Positions 17,203 to 25,108 of a stretch of DNA of 64,000 nt are shown one piece after another. The first letter of the stretch is position 1; each line of letters starts with the position of its first letter. The stretch lies in contig UROG01000008.1 in the NCBI GenBank assembly GCA_900549485.1, positions 1 to 64,000 on the forward strand. Direction: 5' to 3'. The notes beneath the pieces were generated by a model. That model saw only the letters and a list, made by a program, of their open reading frames with translations. It was not told the origin of the DNA and searched no databases. This DNA is from an uncultured Eubacteriales bacterium. GTDB lineage: Bacteria > Bacillota > Clostridia > Oscillospirales > Oscillospiraceae. The position numbers were made by a program, and so were the translations under genes.

Positions 17203-18282
17203 TCACCTCTGTGTCCGCAGGCCACCCGCAAAGCGGCTGTTCGCTGCCGCTGCAGGGTCGGTAGGGTCGACCTGCTGGACACCTAGTATATCGTCACTTT
17301 CGGCACGATGAAGCTCAATAAGCCGTCTGCCGTTGCTGCGGCGCACTGTGCCGTGGATACCAAGTTTGCTTAGAACATCAATGTTTTGAAGCACCATGCG
17401 TGACACTTTTTTCGGAGTGATCTGCTCCGCGCCAGCAGGGTCAATCAGCTCAGACAGCTCAGTCGGAGTGCCGATAAATTCGGTACGCTCATGCATTAAC
17501 TCAGAGAGAAGAAATACAATTCTATCGCCCAGCAGCTCCGGCTGTTTTCTGCTGTCGCCAACCATCTCCCACACGTTTTCTGCGTTGCGCTCTAACGTCA
17601 GCTCACGGTATTCAATGTCGCGTCCGATGCAAGAGAGCTTTGCCTTGCCGCTGCCGCGCCTGTCCTCTATCAACGTGAAGCTTGAATCCACTGCACCGCT
17701 GATTGCGGTCGTACCTGAGATGCGGCTGAACACATCATCAGCAGTTTCTTTTCGCAGATGATGAATCAGCAGTATAGCTATTCCACTTTCATCTGCAATC
17801 TTCTTCAATGCTGACAGATCGCGGTAGTCGTTGGCATAGGTGTTATCATAACCGGCTCCGCGAATCATTTGCAGAGTGTCAATGATTATGAGTACGGTAT
17901 CAGTATGCTCTGTGAGAAAGATATGCAGCTGGTTTTCCAAACCTTTACCGAGCATGCTGCTGTCCGTCGCGAAATGGACATTGGCAGGAGCGTCCTCGGC
18001 GATTTCAAACAGGCGGTTTTGAACACGCAGTGTAGAATCTTCCAAGCAGAGATACAGTGTAGTTCCCTGCTTCACAGGCATTCCCCAAATGGCATCTCCC
18101 TTAGCGACCGTTACGGCCAACCATAGTGCCAGCCATGACTTGCCGACCTTTGGTGAACCCGCAAGAATATGCAGCCCCTGAGACAATAGCGTGTCGACTA
18201 TAAAATTCAGCGGCTGGAGGGGCTTACTCATAAGTGTTTCACCGTCAACAGTTTTGAGTGCTTGAATATTGTTTCTGCTCAT
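17203..18282 (-). CDS. RepA-like AAA/RecA-fold ATPase
   Basis: Hexameric-helicase-like ATPase of 359 residues. Walker A is GSPKVGKSW near residue 42, Walker B is LIIIDTLQ near 130, and a sensor region reads ILLIHHLRK, matching the RepA/AAA_25 family of plasmid and integrative-element proteins. The C-terminus carries a winged-helix-like region with VRRSNGRRLIELH. It probably supports replication or maintenance of the excised element. AGGAGG precedes the ATG, and a hairpin with a T run (18300-18325) sits in its leader. Confidence 0.8.
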   Translation of the reverse strand: MSRNNIQALKTVDGETLMSKPLQPLNFIVDTLLSQGLHILAGSPKVGKSWLALWLAVTVAKGDAIWGMPVKQGTTLYLCLEDSTLRVQNRLFEIAEDAPANVHFATDSSMLGKGLENQLHIFLTEHTDTVLIIIDTLQMIRGAGYDNTYANDYRDLSALKKIADESGIAILLIHHLRKETADDVFSRISGTTAISGAVDSSFTLIEDRRGSGKAKLSCIGRDIEYRELTLERNAENVWEMVGDSRKQPELLGDRIVFLLSELMHERTEFIGTPTELSELIDPAGAEQITPKKVSRMVLQNIDVLSKLGIHGTVRRSNGRRLIELHRAESDDILGVQQVDPTDPAAAANSRFAGGLRTQR

Positions 18283-18295
18283 TTTTTGATCCTCC

Positions 18296-18325
18296 TAAAA
18301 AAATTACCTCCGCAAAATGCGGAGG
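18296..18325 (-). terminator. Attenuator-like hairpin in the repA leader
   Basis: CCTCCGCA (18307-18314) and TGCGGAGG (18318-18325) form a perfect 8-bp stem with a 3-base loop. On the minus strand it is followed by TAATTTTTTT and then by the repA ribosome site AGGAGG. It could stop transcripts before repA, and its CCTCC arm could also pair with the ribosome site. Confidence 0.5.
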
Positions 18326-18451
18326 CTTCGTTTGGTATGCAGAGGGTGACCGACCATCACTGCTCTGCTTGTATTGTGTCGAAAAAAATGATAAACTAAT
18401 TGTTGTACAGGACAATATAATTTCAACGCAGGACAAATTACGGAGGACGAC

Positions 18452-19741
18452 ATGGACGGCAGCATCATTTTCTATATCTACGACAAGTGTATAGAGCTGA
18501 ACGGTAAACAATTTTCCGCCGGTGAACTGACTGCGGACTTTCTTAACATCTCATCGGATGAGTACTACCAGATGCATAGATGCATGACCCCTATAACAGA
18601 ACTATCAGAGGAATACGAGAAGAGTAAAGTCAAAGACACACTGTAGGAAATAAACAATAATATGGAGCAGCTTTGCAATTTGCTGCGCCGTTACACGGTG
18701 TTCAATATTCTTCTGGGAGAGGATGAAGAAATTTTCTTCTCTGTGTTCCGTAGGCTCACAGAACAGTACGATTTGTTCTCCGCGGCAGAGCGCACAGTGT
18801 CGAAAAGTGAACGGCTGCGTCAAATCAAATCCCTTGCTGACAAATTTTTCTGCCGCGAAGACGATTCGTCAGAGCGGGTAGATTTGTTTGCCCTTCATAC
18901 AACCGACGATGAAAATAAGGCTGCGTTCTTCAACGAATTGTACCGTATGCTCGGCGTAACCGGAGAAGCTTGGTCACAGTATAAAGAGCATATAGAACGC
19001 TATAAATTATATCTTCATGATATACGGGCTTTCAATGGTACCATCCGTAACTTTATAAATTTTCGTCTGTCAAAGTTAGAGCACAACAGCCCAGAGGATT
19101 ATGCCGCAGCGCTCTATGCTTTCTATAACGACGAACGCACTGCTGAAAAACTTATTGTAAATCCAATACGAAATAACGGCGACTGCTTCAGGCTGTATGA
19201 CGATTACAATCTTTCTTATGTCCCAAGAGAGTTATCGGATGGAAAGGTCGTTATCAGCCAGAAGCACATGACAGACAGCGTGCAGGCACTTTTGAAGGCA
19301 GACTATATGCTGGTGTTGAACAGTGGTTACAATATCCGCCGCTGCGTTGTCTGCAACAGATATTTTCTTTTGAAAAGCGGTGCGCATGCCCTGTACTGTG
19401 ACGGCGCATCTCCATATGATCCGCGGTATTCGTGCAGGCAATTCGGAACTTTTGAGATTCAGAAAGAACTGGCGAGGGATAACCCAAAGATTGCAGCAAA
19501 GAACAGAGCTTTTGCCCTCATTGATCAAGACAGAAAAAGAGGAAACATTTCCAGAGACGACTGCCGTAAAATAAAAGACCATGTACGCGATATGCTTTAC
19601 GAGGCATTGCGTACTGCAGATTACTCTGTTGATGAATTTGAACGCAAACTAGAATCGGATAGTTTATATAAGGTCTGCAACGTTCAGCGCGTAAAGAAAG
19701 CTCGCGGTCGCCCGAGAGTTAAAGACGGTGACAGCCCATGA
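18452..19741 (+). pseudogene. DUF6076-family protein interrupted by an in-frame TAG
   Basis: One reading frame runs from the ATG at 18452 (GGAGGACGAC ribosome site) to the TGA at 19739, broken only by TAG at 18644-18646 (...KVKDTL-stop-EINNNMEQL...). The downstream part (359 residues from 18662) is intact and has a zinc-finger-like block (CVVCNRYFLLKSG...C...C) and a helical C-terminus with basic tail. DUF6076 proteins are common cargo of clostridial mobile elements, function unknown. The TAG could be a nonsense mutation, a sequencing error or a readthrough site. The stop overlaps the next gene's ATG by 4 bases. Confidence 0.6.
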
Positions 19742-20580
19742 CTAATGAAGAACTGATTGCCCGGCTTGCAGACGGTGACGAATCTGCGCTTGCAAAACTA
19801 TGCAGCAAAAACGATGGTCTGATACGAGTTAGAGCAAAAGAAATAGCCAAGTCATACAACTGCTTCAGGTATACGCAAAATCACAGCCTTGATGCCTTTA
19901 CCATAGATATGCTCGAAGACTTATGTGGTGTAGGGTATGTTGCTTTCATGGAGTGTGTACGCAGCGGGAACTATAATAAGGAAAAAGGATTGTTGACCAC
20001 CTTTGTGACTCCGTTCATAGATGGAGCAATGCGAAGGCACATGGAAACAAGTCTTGGAACCCTCTCACTTGACCGTGACGACATGGTCAAGGCACGCAAT
20101 GCTCAGCGGCTTTATAACACGGAATACATGGATGTGAGTGAAATTGCCGCAGAGCTAAACATCTCAGATAAAGATGCAGCGCGGTACATCAGTTATGCCA
20201 CTCACTTCCTCGGCTTTGATGATCTTAGCGATGATGACTCAGACGTTTTTGAATATCTTTTAGAAGACAAGTCGGCGGAAGACCCAGCACGTATCATCTA
20301 CCGCCGCGAGCGTATGAAATTTTTCAAGGAGCTGTTTGACGCTTTGCCAAAGAAAGACCGTGATATTCTCGGCAAGTGTTACGGAGTGTTTGGGTATCAG
20401 AAGGAACCGATGAAAAGCATAGCGATGTACCATCTGATGAAAGTAGACGCTGTAGAGAAAAACAAGAATACGGCAATCAAGAAGATTAGAAGGTCGTATG
20501 TCGGCAGCATGATGCAGCTTTGGGATGATGTGCATCGGCTAATGCGCAGGCCAATTTTACCGCCACGAGGCAGCGAATAA
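19738..20580 (+). CDS. Sigma-70-like protein of the mobile element
   Basis: Protein of 280 residues resembling RNA polymerase sigma factors. It has a region-2-like helical part (LEDLCGVGYVAFMECVRSGNYNKEKGLLTT), a region-3/4-like helix-turn-helix (MDVSEIAAELNISDKDAARYI) and a C-terminal segment (LPKKDRDILGKCYGVFGYQ) like region 4. Genes of this type sit in integrative elements beside DUF6076 and may direct element transcription or be degenerate DNA-binding proteins. It overlaps the upstream gene by ATGA, indicating coupled translation. Confidence 0.7.
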   Translation: MTNEELIARLADGDESALAKLCSKNDGLIRVRAKEIAKSYNCFRYTQNHSLDAFTIDMLEDLCGVGYVAFMECVRSGNYNKEKGLLTTFVTPFIDGAMRRHMETSLGTLSLDRDDMVKARNAQRLYNTEYMDVSEIAAELNISDKDAARYISYATHFLGFDDLSDDDSDVFEYLLEDKSAEDPARIIYRRERMKFFKELFDALPKKDRDILGKCYGVFGYQKEPMKSIAMYHLMKVDAVEKNKNTAIKKIRRSYVGSMMQLWDDVHRLMRRPILPPRGSE

Positions 20581-20593
20581 TAACCGCGTTGTG

Positions 20594-20622
20594 TTGCAAC
20601 CAGCAATACAATGTGGTATACT
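20594..20622 (+). promoter_or_regulatory. Promoter of the toxin-antitoxin pair
   Basis: TTGCAA (20594-20599), a 17-base spacer and TATACT (20617-20622) lie directly upstream of the antitoxin gene. Confidence 0.7.
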
Positions 20623-20647
20623 ATATAAAGAAAGGCAGGTGCTTATC

Positions 20648-20944
20648 ATGGCAATAAAGAGTGCAAATGTGACGGCTCGTGTGCAGCCGGAAATCAAGCA
20701 GCAGGCCGAAGCGATTCTTGCTAATATCGGGCTGCCGGTGTCTGTGCTGATTGACACCTTGTATAGGCAGATCATAATGACTGGCGGCGTTCCGTATTCA
20801 CTGTCTGTGCCCCAGATTCCTACACGCGACAGCATGACAGAGGCACAGTTCAACGCAATGATGGAAAAAGGATATCAGCAGGCAAAAAACGGTCAGACAA
20901 TACCTCTAGATAAAGCTTTCGCCCAGATCCGTAGCGAGCTTTGA
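20648..20944 (+). CDS. RelB/DinJ-type antitoxin
   Basis: Protein of 98 residues starting MAIKSANVTARVQPEIKQQAE, the ribbon-helix-helix N-terminus typical of RelB/DinJ antitoxins, with a C-terminal tail that would bind the toxin. The ATG at 20648 follows AAAGGCAGGTG, and a strong promoter is immediately upstream. It would neutralise the downstream toxin and repress the shared promoter. It is placed at the element's right side, where such modules help keep the element in the host. Confidence 0.85.
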   Translation: MAIKSANVTARVQPEIKQQAEAILANIGLPVSVLIDTLYRQIIMTGGVPYSLSVPQIPTRDSMTEAQFNAMMEKGYQQAKNGQTIPLDKAFAQIRSEL

Positions 20945-20946
20945 GT

Positions 20947-21276
20947 ATGGACTATCAAGTAACGCTGACCCCACAGGCAATGGAGCAGATTCGTCAGACT
21001 GCGTTGTATATTGCTCATACCTTGCAAGAGTCAGAAACTGCAAAACGCTGGGCAGATTTGCTTTATAAAGAGATTGCTGGACTTTGCTTTATGCCGTCGA
21101 GATATCCTCTGGTAGAGGAAGAGCTTTGGCGCAGCAAGGGAGTTCATAAAATGCCGGTTAAAAATCATCTTGTATATTATTTGGTTAACGAAGAAGCCAA
21201 GCGCGTATATGTCACTGCCGTCATCTACGGTCGGCGTGACCAATTAGCCGCACTTGCGGACATAACGCAGGACTGA
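20947..21276 (+). CDS. RelE/ParE-superfamily toxin
   Basis: Protein of 109 residues with the RelE/ParE fold pattern: N-terminal helices (QAMEQIRQTALYIAHTL), then beta strands with MPSRYPLV, KNHLVYYLV and VYVTAVIYGRRD. Members cleave ribosome-bound mRNA or poison gyrase; which applies here is unclear. The ATG at 20947 follows the antitoxin stop by 2 bases; a TTG at 20941 overlapping that stop is an alternative start. Confidence 0.85.
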   Translation: MDYQVTLTPQAMEQIRQTALYIAHTLQESETAKRWADLLYKEIAGLCFMPSRYPLVEEELWRSKGVHKMPVKNHLVYYLVNEEAKRVYVTAVIYGRRDQLAALADITQD

Positions 21277-21297
21277 TTTTAAATCGATAAGGAGTTT

Positions 21298-21492
21298 TAC
21301 CACCAAGGTAACCGCTGAATAAATAGCTGTCAGCGTCTGAACGGATAATTTTCCGTCTGATTTCATTAGCTTTTTTTGAAATACACAAAGTATTTCTGTA
21401 AAAAGCTCATTTTATCAGCCGAAAAATTCTCTCGCCCAGTCATCTGACGTATTCAATCAGCGGTTACCAAGGGGCATTGCCCTTGGTGGTAT
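21298..21492. repeat. Large nested palindrome at the right end of the element
   Basis: Outer arms TACCACCAAGG (about 21299) and CCTTGGTGGTA (ending about 21491) enclose paired blocks: TAACCGCTGAATAAATA with the complement of TATTCAATCAGCGGTTA, TTTTCCGTCTGAT with the complement of ATCAGCCGAAAAA, and an inner AGCTTTTTT...AAAAAGCT stem. The right arm carries an extra small hairpin (CCAAGGGGCATTGCCCTTGG). No gene is present. It could be an RNA, a miniature element or a site used by the mobile element. The rest of 21277-21773 holds only the nifS promoter. Confidence 0.7.
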
Positions 21493-21683
21493 TTTTAGGC
21501 AAGCATCAAACGAAGAATTAGAAAAAGCACATGTGGATAATGCATTTTATAGCCTTATTTTTCCCTCATGAAGGGGATAGTCGCGCTTGCGTGTCTCATC
21601 TTACACGTGCGTGATCTGGCGATACCATTCGCTCCCACTGCTATACAAAAAGTAAATGCAGTCGCCGTGATCCGAACGAACTA

Positions 21684-21712
21684 TTGACTTGACAGGTGAA
21701 CCGATTTAATAT
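21684..21712 (+). promoter_or_regulatory. Promoter of the cysteine desulfurase gene
   Basis: TTGACT (21684-21689), a 17-base spacer and TAATAT (21707-21712); a ribosome site GGAGGG follows at 21762. Confidence 0.65.
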
Positions 21713-21773
21713 AGTAATAAAAGAAAGTATACTCTTTTTGTGCTGAAAATAATATAGAATTGGAGGGAAATAT

Positions 21774-22964
21774 GTGATTTACGCTGATAATGCCGCAACA
21801 ACAAAGATGAGCAGAACCGCCATACAGGCGATGCTGCCATATATGGACGTGGAATACGGCAACCCGTCCAGTCTGTACGCCCTTGGGCAGAGGGCAAGAG
21901 AGGCGCTTGAGTCTGCCAGAGGTCGGATCGCGGTCTGTCTGGGTGCAGAGTCCAGGGATATTACTTTCACCTCCGGCGGGAGCGAGGCGGACAACCAGGC
22001 GATAATATCCGCTGCGCACATGGGCGCAAAAAAGGGGAAAAAGCACATTATTTCCACCCCTTTTGAGCATCACGCCGTGCTGCATACGCTGGATAAGCTC
22101 CGGCGCGAGGGCTTTGAAATAACGCTTCTCGACGTCCGCTCAAACGGGATCGTTGACGTGTCGGAGCTTGCATCCGCGATCCGCGACGACACGTGCCTGG
22201 TCACGATAATGTACGCCAACAACGAGATAGGCACCGTACAGCCCATATCCGAGATTGGCGCGCTGTGCGCAGAGAGGGGCGTAATTTTCCACACTGACGC
22301 CGTGCAGGCGGCAGGGCATCTGCACATAGACGTAAAGGAGCAACATATTGATATGCTCTCCATCTCTGCGCACAAATTCTGTGGTCCAAAGGGGATCGGC
22401 GTTCTTTACGCAAGGCGCGGTATCGTTCTCGAAAGTCTGATAAACGGCGGCGGACAGGAGTGCGGCAAACGTGCGGGAACAGAGAATATCCCCGCGATAA
22501 TGGGCATGGCAGCCGCGCTTGAGGAGGCGTGCGCCTCCATTGACAGCAGCATGGGCAGGCTCATCCCACTCAGGGATCGTCTCATCGAGGGCTTGAACGC
22601 CATTGCGTATTCCCGACTGAACGGCGACGCGCAAAGGCGGCTGCCGGGGAACGTCAACTTCTGCTTTGAGGGTATAGAGGGCGAGGCTCTGCTGCTCAAG
22701 CTTGACAGCATGGGGATATGCGCATCGTCAGGTTCGGCCTGCACGAGCGGCTCGCTCGACCCCAGCCATGTTCTCCTCGCGATTGGCATACCGCACGAAG
22801 CAGCACACGGCTCTCTGCGGTTGACCATTGGTGATGACATCACGGAGGAGAAGATCGACTATATAATACGCTCGGTGAGCGAGGTCGTGGCATACCTGAG
22901 AGGCATATCTCCGCTATGGAGCGATCTGGAACAGGGGAAGCGGCAGCACGTTTTCGACAAGTAA
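21774..22964 (+). CDS. NifS/IscS-type cysteine desulfurase
   Basis: PLP enzyme that takes sulfur from cysteine as a persulfide, 396 residues. The PLP lysine is K201 (SISAHKFCGPKG), and the catalytic cysteine is C323 in the SSGSACTSGS loop, typical of class I NifS proteins. The start is GTG at 21774 with GGAGGG 7 bases upstream; an ATG at 21772 is out of frame. No iscU, thiI or mnmA is adjacent; instead it opens the molybdenum locus. I infer that it supplies the terminal sulfido ligand of the molybdenum cofactor together with the XdhC protein at 41807, as NifS4 does for Rhodobacter xanthine dehydrogenase. Confidence 0.9.
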   Translation: MIYADNAATTKMSRTAIQAMLPYMDVEYGNPSSLYALGQRAREALESARGRIAVCLGAESRDITFTSGGSEADNQAIISAAHMGAKKGKKHIISTPFEHHAVLHTLDKLRREGFEITLLDVRSNGIVDVSELASAIRDDTCLVTIMYANNEIGTVQPISEIGALCAERGVIFHTDAVQAAGHLHIDVKEQHIDMLSISAHKFCGPKGIGVLYARRGIVLESLINGGGQECGKRAGTENIPAIMGMAAALEEACASIDSSMGRLIPLRDRLIEGLNAIAYSRLNGDAQRRLPGNVNFCFEGIEGEALLLKLDSMGICASSGSACTSGSLDPSHVLLAIGIPHEAAHGSLRLTIGDDITEEKIDYIIRSVSEVVAYLRGISPLWSDLEQGKRQHVFDK

Positions 22965-23845
22965 CAAGTAATAACTACACGAGGGGGCACGGTCATGAAA
23001 AAAATGCTCTTTTCGGTGCTGGACAGATTGGCGCGGCGGTTTTGCGGCTGCTTGGCAGCAGCTATGCCGCCTGCTGCTTTGCGGACAACGCCGAGGAGAA
23101 ATGGGGCGGCAATCTTGCGGGAATACCTATAGTCTCCCCGCAGGAAAGCCTGCTGTTCTCGCCCGACTGCTTCGTCCTGTGCGTGCTGGACGAGGAGCGC
23201 TCCTCGCAGATGCGCGCGCAACTGACCGCCCTCGGGTTTTCCGGAGAGGTGCTCACGCCGGAGGCTCTGAAGACCTTTGATGCGCGCGTCGGTACGATGC
23301 GGCTGATTGCCGAGCAGGCAGAAGCCCTCCCCATTTCCGGTGACGTTGCGGAGCTTGGGGTGTTCTGTGGCGATTTTGCCGCGATGATAAACGCTGCCTT
23401 TCCAAAGCGCACCCTACACCTTTTTGACACTTTTGATGGCTTTGCCGCGCGGGACATCGAGCAGGAGCGCGCAAACGGCTTTTCTCGCGCAAAATGCGGA
23501 GACTTCTCGGACACGTCGGTGGAGGTTGTCGCCGCCCGCCTGCCGCACGGCGAAATGGCGGTGTTCCGCAAGGGCTGCTTCCCCGATAGCTTTCACGGCT
23601 GTGAGGGGCTGCGTTTTGCGTTTGTCTCCATTGACGCGGATCTCTACGCGCCCACGGCTGCCGCGCTGCCGCTGTTCTGGGATCGGCTCTCTCCCGGCGG
23701 GGCGCTTATGATCCACGATGTTTACAGCACGCAGTTTCGCGGCGTGCGCCAAGCCGTGGATGAATTTTGCGGCGAGCGAGGACTGCTGCCCTTGCCGGTG
23801 TGTGACCTTCATGGGAGCGCAGTATTGAGGAAAGCTCTTCACTGA
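22916..23845 (+). CDS. TylF/MycF-type methyltransferase, with possible frameshift at its start
   Basis: The core resembles macrocin O-methyltransferases: VAELGVFCGDFAAMIN (SAM site), LFDTFDGF, FVSIDADLYAPT and LMIHDVYST. A preceding Rossmann-like segment (LFGAGQIGAAVLRLLG) is common in fused sugar or peptide methyltransferases. In the frame shown the only start is ATG 22916, inside nifS. A better start, ATG 22995 behind GAGGGGG, is one base out of frame because of a seven-A run (22998-23004). Either one A was lost, slippage restores the frame, or the upstream ATG is used. Substrate unknown. Confidence 0.65.
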   Translation: MERSGTGEAAARFRQVTSNNYTRGHGHEKNALFGAGQIGAAVLRLLGSSYAACCFADNAEEKWGGNLAGIPIVSPQESLLFSPDCFVLCVLDEERSSQMRAQLTALGFSGEVLTPEALKTFDARVGTMRLIAEQAEALPISGDVAELGVFCGDFAAMINAAFPKRTLHLFDTFDGFAARDIEQERANGFSRAKCGDFSDTSVEVVAARLPHGEMAVFRKGCFPDSFHGCEGLRFAFVSIDADLYAPTAAALPLFWDRLSPGGALMIHDVYSTQFRGVRQAVDEFCGERGLLPLPVCDLHGSAVLRKALH

Positions 23846-23868
23846 GCCGCATATGGGAATGTAAGTAT

Positions 23869-23914
23869 AAGGGGCTGAACGAGAGATCTATCCTCCGTTC
23901 AGCCCCTTGTTTTC
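23869..23914. terminator. Bidirectional terminator
   Basis: AAGGGGCTGAAC (23869-23880) pairs with GTTCAGCCCCTT (23897-23908), followed by GTTTT on the plus strand. It overlaps the TAG stop of the CoA ligase on the minus strand, which confirms that this TAG is a true stop. Confidence 0.8.
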
Positions 23915-25108
23915 TGCCGTAAGCAGCACGCGCTTTCCCGCATACATTGCCCTGTCGTCACCTGTCACGGCGCGCTGGCTCAGCCTGATATTATCCCCGA
24001 AAACCGACTTGAACAGCCCCGTGGGATCATACTCGCCGACAGTCAGCGCGTTTATCGTATATACGCCGCCGCCATATGACGCGGTGTAATCGGCAATGGA
24101 CTTGTCGGCGAAAATCGCGCTGTCAAGGCGCTCCATGTCTGATCCTGTCACGCGATGCACCATGTCGAGGCGCAGAAGCTCACTGCCGCACGGGCACGGA
24201 GACGGAAGTATTCGCGTTAGATCGCCGGTGCGGTATCTGATAAGCGGTATAGCGTCCATGCCAATCGTCGTTATCACAAGCTCACCGTATTCCCCGACCG
24301 GGGCTTGGCGGCCGTTTTCGTCTATAATCTCGGCAATAATATGGTTTTCGCGCAGATGCATACCCTCGTGCGCCGGACAGCAGACCGCGCCGCCGAGTCC
24401 CATTTCGCGGGAGCCGTAATGCGGGAAAAGCCTGCTGCCGAGAAGCTTTTCCGCCTCCGATATGACGCCTTCAGGGCAGGCATCCGCGCTGACGAGCGCC
24501 CTTTTCAGACTTCCTCTGCCGCATACGCGAAGTAGGCTCAAAAGCTGCACCGGCATACCGACAAAGCTGTCCGGTCTTTCCGCGCGCATCAGCTCACTAA
24601 GCTCATAATAGCTGAGCTGTGCTCCCGCACGTATCGGTCTTGCTCCCAGCCGGCTCACCGCCTCGGCGATAAGCTCGCCCAGACCGAATTGACCAGAGAA
24701 GGGCATACATATCAGCGTCCTGCCGCCGGGAAATATAAGCTCACCCAGACCCGCCATGAAAAGCCGCACCGTGCGCTCACAGTCGGCGCGGGTATAGAAT
24801 ACGCGCTTTCCAATGCCGGTCGTTCCGCTCGTCACATCGCTTATTACGCGCTGCACCTCCGACTGAGAGCACAGGAGCATGGCTCCCGCGTTTTCCGCAA
24901 GCTCCGTCTGCGTCGTAAAGGGAAGCTCGGAAAGCTTTGCCAAAGCGTCTAAGTGTGCCGGGAGTCCGGAATAAAATCCGCCGCGCTCCCGCTCACGGGC
25001 AAGCAGCGCGTTGAGTCTTTCAAGCTGTATGCGCCGTATGTCCGTGCGCGTCAGCGACTCAAGCCCCTCCTGCTCACATATGAGCGCGTCAAGTCTTGTC
25101 CTTGTCAT
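23888..25108 (-). CDS. AMP-forming CoA ligase / phenylacetate-CoA ligase-like
   Basis: Adenylate-forming enzyme of 406 residues. The P-loop-like TSGTTGIGKRVFYT is near residue 94, HYGSREMG near 227, and IRYRTGDL near 285 (the A7/A8-like region); the C-terminal lid is short. The family activates a carboxylic acid with ATP, usually for transfer to CoA. It is last in the minus-strand set and its ATG overlaps the radical SAM stop. From memory it corresponds to the DVU_1553 family found beside Mop-type oxidoreductases. It may activate an acid made or used by the oxidoreductase. The acid is unknown. Confidence 0.8.
   Translation of the reverse strand: MTRTRLDALICEQEGLESLTRTDIRRIQLERLNALLARERERGGFYSGLPAHLDALAKLSELPFTTQTELAENAGAMLLCSQSEVQRVISDVTSGTTGIGKRVFYTRADCERTVRLFMAGLGELIFPGGRTLICMPFSGQFGLGELIAEAVSRLGARPIRAGAQLSYYELSELMRAERPDSFVGMPVQLLSLLRVCGRGSLKRALVSADACPEGVISEAEKLLGSRLFPHYGSREMGLGGAVCCPAHEGMHLRENHIIAEIIDENGRQAPVGEYGELVITTIGMDAIPLIRYRTGDLTRILPSPCPCGSELLRLDMVHRVTGSDMERLDSAIFADKSIADYTASYGGGVYTINALTVGEYDPTGLFKSVFGDNIRLSQRAVTGDDRAMYAGKRVLLTAENKGLNGG

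Larger units (their letters stand above)
13000..21620. mobile_element. Integrative mobilizable element (serine-recombinase type)
   Basis: A coherent set of transfer genes occupies this span: large serine recombinase, SHOCT-like protein, relaxase with nested gene, MobC, RepA-like ATPase, DUF6076 protein, sigma-like protein and a toxin-antitoxin pair. They lie between obgE and an unrelated cysteine desulfurase and look less GC-rich than the flanks. There is no type IV secretion apparatus, so it would need a helper for transfer. The borders are approximate; the only shared short sequence I find at both ends is GCTCCCA (about 12944 and 21632), too short to prove the att sites. Confidence 0.75.

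Noticed and set aside
21298..21492. Group II intron end
   Set aside because: No reverse transcriptase and no domain V/VI-like structure; it is a simple nested palindrome.
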